NCBI RefSeq assembly: GCF_020421205.1 | Contig: NZ_JAIZZH010000001.1 | Coordinates: 1,347,691-1,411,690, forward strand | Direction of reading: 5' to 3' | DNA from: Hymenobacter pini | Lineage (GTDB): Bacteria; Bacteroidota; Bacteroidia; Cytophagales; Hymenobacteraceae | DNA: 64,000 nt | Part shown: positions 59,323 to 64,000 of the stretch, one piece after another | How the letters are laid out: each line of letters opens with the position of its first letter | Position numbering within the stretch: position 1 is the first letter of the stretch | Program-made: the position numbers and the translations under genes | The notes under the pieces: model-generated | The model's input: only the letters and a program-made list of their open reading frames with translations | The model's database searches: none | What the model was told of the DNA's origin: nothing

Positions 59323-59997
59323 ATGACACCCCAGCAATGGCTCCAGAGTGAGCGAGACTACGAAACCGGCCGGCGCATCTACGAGGCGCTGGGCAGCAAT
59401 GCCCACCTGAAGCGCACGCTCAGCTCCGGCCCCAACAGCTACAACCGCGAGGCCCTGGCCTACGAGGTGGGCAAGCTGGCCAAGGCCGGCGTGCAGATGG
59501 ATGTGCTGCCGGCCATTGCCCCAGTACTGCCAGTGCTCAGCAGGACAGCCCCCGCGCCCCCGGCACTAGCTCCAGAGCCGGCAGATGCCGACCCGCTGCA
59601 GGAGCAGGTGCTGCAGGAGCTGGCCACGGCCCGCCCGCCGCTCTACGATGAGCGGCGCTACCTGCATGCCCAGCTGGCCGGCCTGCCCACCGATGCCGAC
59701 CGCCTACAGGCAGCCCGGCGCATTCAGGCTATCAGCCGCCAGCTCAACGAAAGCTGGGCGGCCACGGCCTACGTGAAGGAGCACGGCCATTTGCCCGTGC
59801 CGGAGTCGCTACCCTTCGACGTGAAGAATGGCACCCTGGCCGAGCTGATCGGCCGCCGGGCCAACCTGCGCAGCTGCATCAGCAAGTGGAAGAAGAAACC
59901 GGCCCGGGCTGCTGATCTGGCCGCCGCGCAGGTGGAGGAGCAGGCCCTGTCGGCCCGTATCGAGCAGCTGAAAGGGGAGGAGGTAAACCGTGGCTAA
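59323..59997 (+). CDS. Hypothetical phage protein ahead of terminase
   Basis: A 224-residue protein. TPQQWLQSERDYETGRRIYE at the start; a linker rich in Pro and Ala; then helices (LYDERRYLHAQLAGLPTDAD, AARRIQAISRQLNESWAAT) and a coiled end. The ATG at 59323 was chosen over 59302 because the latter has no fitting residues. It overlaps the next gene by 8 bp, so is coupled to the small terminase. Confidence 0.65.
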   Translation: MTPQQWLQSERDYETGRRIYEALGSNAHLKRTLSSGPNSYNREALAYEVGKLAKAGVQMDVLPAIAPVLPVLSRTAPAPPALAPEPADADPLQEQVLQELATARPPLYDERRYLHAQLAGLPTDADRLQAARRIQAISRQLNESWAATAYVKEHGHLPVPESLPFDVKNGTLAELIGRRANLRSCISKWKKKPARAADLAAAQVEEQALSARIEQLKGEEVNRG

Positions 59998-60631
59998 GCA
60001 GGAAAGCCTTGTGGTGCCGGCGAAGCTGGAAACTACCTTTGACCGCATCTATTTCTCCTATCTCAGCGACGAGGTGGAGCGCACCCTTACGCCCCAGGAG
60101 TTGGAACGCCGCGCCCGCATCGACGAGGCCTGGCACCACATGCTCCAGCGCAAGTCGCCGCTGAAAACGGCCGAATACCTGCAGGAGAAGCTCGGTGTGA
60201 GCCGAGCCACGGCGTACCGCATCGTGCAGGACGCGCTGCACGTGTTCGGTAACCTTGTGCAGACCACCAAGGCCCAGAAGCGGCTGCTGCTCTGGGAGTA
60301 CTCGCTGCGGGCCCTCGACCAGGCCGAGGCGCTGGGGGATATGCGGGCCTTCGCGGCCATTCAGAAGAACATGATTGTATTCGAGGGCCTGAACGTGGAG
60401 GATAAGGACAGCAACCTCGAAGCCCTGCAGGCCCATACCTATCTGATCGAGCTGAAGGGTGCCGGCGGCCCCGATGCGCCCGGGGTGCGCTTCAACGTGG
60501 AGAAAATCGAGGAACTGGAGGAAGCCCAGTACGCCGAAGTGGTTGAGGCCGTGGAAAACATGAGCATTCCGCTGGAGGACATGGAGCAGCTGCTGGATAA
60601 GGCCGAAAAGAAAGGAAAACCGAAGAAATGA
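59990..60631 (+). CDS. Small terminase subunit-like protein
   Basis: A 213-residue protein with a GTG start. TPQELERRARIDEAWHHMLQ is followed by a helix-turn-helix region, LKTAEYLQEKLGVSRATAYR, and a helical C-terminal part. The HTH, size and the direct overlap with the large terminase gene (4 bp) support the assignment; it would bind pac/cos DNA. Confidence 0.75.
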   Translation: MAKQESLVVPAKLETTFDRIYFSYLSDEVERTLTPQELERRARIDEAWHHMLQRKSPLKTAEYLQEKLGVSRATAYRIVQDALHVFGNLVQTTKAQKRLLLWEYSLRALDQAEALGDMRAFAAIQKNMIVFEGLNVEDKDSNLEALQAHTYLIELKGAGGPDAPGVRFNVEKIEELEEAQYAEVVEAVENMSIPLEDMEQLLDKAEKKGKPKK

Positions 60632-62301
60632 GCACTGAGCTGAAGGTTACGCCGCTGAAGTTCAACCGGCCCCAGCTGCGCTTCATCGTCACGCTGATGC
60701 AGTCGGCCATCAGCATCTGGGGGCGGGCCACCGGGAAGTCGAGCCTGATTGCCTGGCTGATGCACCTAGTTATCCAGCAGCTGCCCCGCTCGGCGTGGGC
60801 GCTCTGTGGCCAGACCTACCAGCAGATTCTCACCCGCACGCTGCCGAGCACCATTGCCTCGCTGGAGCGCATCGGCTACGTGCAGGGCATCCACTACGTG
60901 ATTGGCGTGCACCCGCCCAAGCACTTCCTGCTGCCGTTTGAGCCGCCGCTGAAGTGGAACCACACCATGACCTTCTACACCGGGGCCTGCTTTCACCTGA
61001 TTTCGCTGGATGGAGGTGGTGGCAGCGCGCGGGGCCTGAACCTGGACGGGGTGATTGCCGACGAGAGCCTCACGCTCAATAAGGAGAAGTTCGACGACGA
61101 GGTAGTACCGGCTAACCGGGGCAATGAGCGCCGGGCGTGGTCCGATAACCGGCTCCACCACGGCATCTTTCACTTCTCGTCGATGCCCTACGGCCAGCAG
61201 GGTAAATGGTTGCTGGAGGGCTCCAAACACTACCAGGAAGCCGGCAAGGATTACGAAATACTCACCAGAGAGCTGATCAAGCTGCAGGTGAAGTACATCG
61301 ACACCAAGGACCGGGAGGCCCGGCGGGCCATCTGGGTGGATATTCAGAAGCTTACTACCGAGCTGCGCTACTACGTGGACAAGGACGGCCAGCTCTACTC
61401 GGAGGCCAACGTGTTTGAGAACATCCACAACGTGGGCATCCGCTACCTGGAGCAGCAGCGCCGGGTGCTCACGGACTTCACCTTCCGGGTGGAGGTGCTC
61501 AACCAGCGGCCGTTTGCGGTGGAGGCAGGCTTTTACCCCACGCTCGATACGGCCAAGCACGCCTACGAGGCATTCAACAATGACTACCTGGAGGGCCAGG
61601 TGGATGGGCTCAGCTACAACCTGAAGAAGCTGCAACGGCTGGGCGACAAACCCGATAGCCGCCAGGATGCCGACTGTGACCCTACGTTGCCGCTACGCAT
61701 CGCTCCGGACTGGGGCGGTCGGGCATCGTTTCTGACAGTTGCCCAGGTGCACAGCAAACGGCGCGAGTACCGCTTCCTGATGGGCCTGTACGTGAAGCAT
61801 CCGCAACTGATCCGGCACTTGGCCGAGAAGTTCACCACCTACTACGCCTACCACATCCGCAAGCAGGTGGACTTTATTGAGGATGCCGAGCATGGGAACA
61901 ACCGCGTGGCCAACAGTGACGAGACCTACAACCAGATGTTTGCCCGGCTGCTGCGGGAGGCGGGGTGGAAGGTGAAGGTGGTGAAGCTGGGACGCACGCC
62001 GGGCCATCATGCCCGCTACCTGCTGGCTCACGAGCTGCTGGCTGAGCTGGACCCGCACAACCCCATCATCCGCTTTAATAAGCACCACTGCAAGGAGGTG
62101 CTGCTGGCCATGCAGCTGACGGAGATGAAGGAGGGGCCGCGCGGTATCGAGAAGAACAAGAAGTCAGAGAAGCTCACCAGCGTGCCCGCTGAGGAAGCTC
62201 CCCACTTCACCGACACCGTGGACCTGCACCTGCTCAGCATCGACGACACTACCCTCAAGCCGGCAGCTGACTTCAGCGGCTTCATTATGCAGGTAGGGTA
62301 G
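60628..62301 (+). CDS. Terminase large subunit
   Basis: A 557-residue phage packaging ATPase/nuclease. The Walker A motif GRATGKSS lies at 32-39 after AISIW; the Walker B GVIADES at 141-147 (Asp145, Glu146). The C-terminal nuclease region contains RIAPDWGGRASFLTVAQVHS and VDLHLLSIDD, with conserved Asp residues. It overlaps the small terminase by 4 bp, and its gene ends before a terminator. Confidence 0.92.
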   Translation: MSTELKVTPLKFNRPQLRFIVTLMQSAISIWGRATGKSSLIAWLMHLVIQQLPRSAWALCGQTYQQILTRTLPSTIASLERIGYVQGIHYVIGVHPPKHFLLPFEPPLKWNHTMTFYTGACFHLISLDGGGGSARGLNLDGVIADESLTLNKEKFDDEVVPANRGNERRAWSDNRLHHGIFHFSSMPYGQQGKWLLEGSKHYQEAGKDYEILTRELIKLQVKYIDTKDREARRAIWVDIQKLTTELRYYVDKDGQLYSEANVFENIHNVGIRYLEQQRRVLTDFTFRVEVLNQRPFAVEAGFYPTLDTAKHAYEAFNNDYLEGQVDGLSYNLKKLQRLGDKPDSRQDADCDPTLPLRIAPDWGGRASFLTVAQVHSKRREYRFLMGLYVKHPQLIRHLAEKFTTYYAYHIRKQVDFIEDAEHGNNRVANSDETYNQMFARLLREAGWKVKVVKLGRTPGHHARYLLAHELLAELDPHNPIIRFNKHHCKEVLLAMQLTEMKEGPRGIEKNKKSEKLTSVPAEEAPHFTDTVDLHLLSIDDTTLKPAADFSGFIMQVG

Positions 62302-62615
62302 GTCCACCGAGCAGACAGCTGGCAATTGGTATTCAAAACCGCGTTTCCTGCATAGAAACGCGGTTTTTGTTTGCGTGAACCTCATTCATATATCCCTTTG
62401 GGCCGGGTGGCAATTGCCGGAAGGTGTTAGTGCAAGCTGGGGTGATTTACCGCAGCGTGAGACAAAATTTTCTGTTTTCGGGCGAAAAACGGCGTTTGCA
62501 GCACGCAGGAGCACTTTGTCGTGAGACTGGGTTTTTTCGGAGCCGATTGCCAGCCCTTAGCGGGCTTTTTTCTGTCCTTCGCTTTCGGGCTTGTAGATGG
62601 GAGTTTCGCAGTGTT
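62302..62615. other. Gene-free stretch
   Basis: About 310 bp between terminase and the 62616 gene. It holds the terminator at 62336-62368, a second weak hairpin at 62552-62571 and the repeated GTCCTTCGC motif; no coding frame is convincing. Confidence 0.5.
62336..62368 (+). terminator. Rho-independent terminator after terminase
   Basis: AAACCGCGTTTC and exact complement with a 7-nt loop, then TTTTT. Confidence 0.9.
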
Positions 62616-62981
62616 ATGACAGGTCAGAAACTCATACTACTGAAGCAGGTGCTGGAGCAAATGCAGACGGCGAAGGAGCCGTTTTCACTGCGTTTCGTGA
62701 AGCTGAATGAGGGGAAGCAGGAAGGCGGCGAGGTCGTGTTTTACGACGCCGTGCGCCTGAGCAGCCGGGCGCAGCCGGAAGGAGGTGCTTCAGCGGTAGA
62801 AGGGGAGGGGGCGTCGGAACGAGCGGACGACATGCACCAGAAAACAGCCGCGAAAGGTACCCGCGCCCCCAACCATTCTGATCATATGACCCGCAACCTG
62901 GTGAACACCCGCAACGGGCGCTTCCTGAAGGTGCACATCTATCTGCTACTCGAATTCAACGGTAAAAAAGTACTACTCTAA
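62616..62981 (+). CDS. Small phage protein before portal
   Basis: A 121-residue protein (MTGQKLILLKQVLEQMQTAK). The middle is low-complexity and acidic; the end is basic and strand-rich (RNGRFLKVHIYLLLEFNGKK). The frame is open upstream to 62424, but this is not protein-like. Its TAA overlaps the ATG of the next gene (TAATG), so the two are translationally coupled. Confidence 0.6.
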   Translation: MTGQKLILLKQVLEQMQTAKEPFSLRFVKLNEGKQEGGEVVFYDAVRLSSRAQPEGGASAVEGEGASERADDMHQKTAAKGTRAPNHSDHMTRNLVNTRNGRFLKVHIYLLLEFNGKKVLL

Positions 62982-64000
62982 TGCTCAATGCCTACGTCAA
63001 CGGCGACCTGTCCTTCGGCTATATCGAGGGGCTGAACGCGGTGGTTCAGACCGGGGCCGGCGGGAGGCTGGAGCCCGGCGCTACCACCACCATTTCCCAC
63101 GTCAAGGCCTCGGGTGGCTCCTCGGAGGTTGCCAACTGGGGCGAGGATAACCAGTTCCCCCAGCAGGTGGTGGCCGACACGGAGAAAAACACCTCCCTGC
63201 CCACCATGCTCAGCTGGAAGGCCAAGGCCTGGTACGGCGGCGGCCTGATCTACGGGCTGGCCGACATCGACGAGCAGGGCGAGGAAACCTTCAAACGGGT
63301 GCGCCTGCCGCAGGTGGAGGCGTTTCTGCGCAACAACAACCTGGGGCGCTACGCTTTCGAGGCCGCCAAGGACCTGAGCTACTTCGCCAACGCCTTTGTG
63401 GAGCTGATTCTCTCGCGCAACCGCCAGCAGATCGTCCACGTGAGCACTATCGACGCCTGCTACTGCCGGTTTTCGCGCCCGAAAAAGCCCGGCGACGCGC
63501 CCATGCAGCACGTGTACGTGAATGCCAACTGGGCCAACGGCGGCCGGCACGATGACGAGTACGCCACGAAGATTCCGGTGCTGGAGGTGTACTACAACAA
63601 GGTGGAGGCCCTGCGCCAGCGCACCGACGGCTTCAAGTACATCTACCCGATCAACATTCCCAGCCCCGACAAATCGGAGTACCAGATGGCCGACTGGAAC
63701 ACGTTCCGCCGTTCCGGCTGGGCCGACGTGGCCAAGGCCGTGGTGGAGTTCAAGAAGATGCTGCTGAAGCAGATTCTCTCGGTAGAATTCATCATTGAGG
63801 TGCACCCGGCCTACTGGGAATGGAAATACAAGGACTGGGACGATAAGACCGAGGAGGAGCGCCGCCGCCTGATCACGGCCGAGCTGAAGAATTTCGGCGA
63901 GGTGATGAGTGGCAGTAACGGGGCCGGCAAGTCGCTGATGACGACGACCGTGAAGGACTCCAGCGGCAACGACGTGTCGGCCTTCAAGGTGACGGCCATC
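62981..64000 (+). CDS. Phage portal protein (3' end beyond window)
   Basis: The frame is open for 340 codons to the window edge. It reads MLNAYVNGDLSFGYIEGLNA, then DNQFPQQVVADTEKNTSLPT, KAWYGGGLIYGLADIDEQGE, and VELILSRNRQQIVHVSTIDA, and LSVEFIIEVHPAYWEWKYKD. The sequence of a DN(x)yP-like start and the 'VELILSRN' core are characteristic of portal proteins of Bacteroidota phages. It follows terminase, as expected. Confidence 0.85.
   Translation, partial: MLNAYVNGDLSFGYIEGLNAVVQTGAGGRLEPGATTTISHVKASGGSSEVANWGEDNQFPQQVVADTEKNTSLPTMLSWKAKAWYGGGLIYGLADIDEQGEETFKRVRLPQVEAFLRNNNLGRYAFEAAKDLSYFANAFVELILSRNRQQIVHVSTIDACYCRFSRPKKPGDAPMQHVYVNANWANGGRHDDEYATKIPVLEVYYNKVEALRQRTDGFKYIYPINIPSPDKSEYQMADWNTFRRSGWADVAKAVVEFKKMLLKQILSVEFIIEVHPAYWEWKYKDWDDKTEEERRRLITAELKNFGEVMSGSNGAGKSLMTTTVKDSSGNDVSAFKVTAI

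Noticed and set aside
60766..61635. 289-codon minus-strand open frame in the terminase gene
   Set aside because: Antisense to the terminase large subunit.

Overview
The window comes from a high-GC Bacteroidota genome, most likely Hymenobacter or a close Cytophagales relative. The clues are the pairing of parE and parC as topoisomerase IV, DUF4199, DUF2383 and RMD1-like TPR genes, many Bacteroidota-type lipoproteins and outer-membrane beta-barrels, few Shine-Dalgarno sequences, and dense GC-rich hairpin terminators. The assignment is made by reading only; no database was searched.

Positions 1 to about 38,700 are ordinary chromosome. They hold the end of a glycosyltransferase gene, dapD, msrA, a 3-hydroxyacyl-CoA dehydrogenase, an ABC-F ATPase, an L,D-transpeptidase-like protein, two M48 metalloproteases, a lipid kinase, mtgA, topoisomerase IB, a divergent pair of large paralogous lipoproteins with kinase-like motifs, an exonuclease/GIY-YIG fusion, an AI-2E-type permease, parE-parC, TPR proteins, and the translation block thrS-infC-rpmI-rplT. 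infC appears to start at AUA behind a strong AAGGAG.

At about 38,954-38,973 lies a 20-nt tRNA 3' end on the minus strand (T-loop, 3' half of the T-stem, 3' half of the acceptor stem) followed by its terminator, with no 5' half. This is what an integration scar (attL) would look like. Everything to the right is accessory and runs past the window end. First (39.3-42.0 kb) comes a six-gene minus-strand cluster of small membrane proteins and lipoproteins, some of them paralogous. Next (42.2-45.1 kb) is a markedly AT-rich type I Thoeris anti-phage operon: a phage-repressor-like regulator, a TIR protein, the SIR2-SLOG effector ThsA, and a second TIR protein of the DUF1863 type. Then (45.1-46.6 kb) comes a duplicated divergent control region with a second regulator and a 34-bp direct repeat.

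From 46.6 kb to the end the sequence is a tailed-phage prophage on the plus strand. It has small unknown early genes, a winged-helix protein, tail and appendage proteins, an S49 prohead protease, a scaffold-like protein, the major capsid protein, a tail-tube-like protein, two AT-richer moron-like envelope genes, then small and large terminase and the portal (cut by the window end). The capsid block lies upstream of the terminase-portal block, the reverse of the usual order. The most interesting features are the Thoeris operon inside a probable tRNA-integrated prophage and the duplicated control region beside it.
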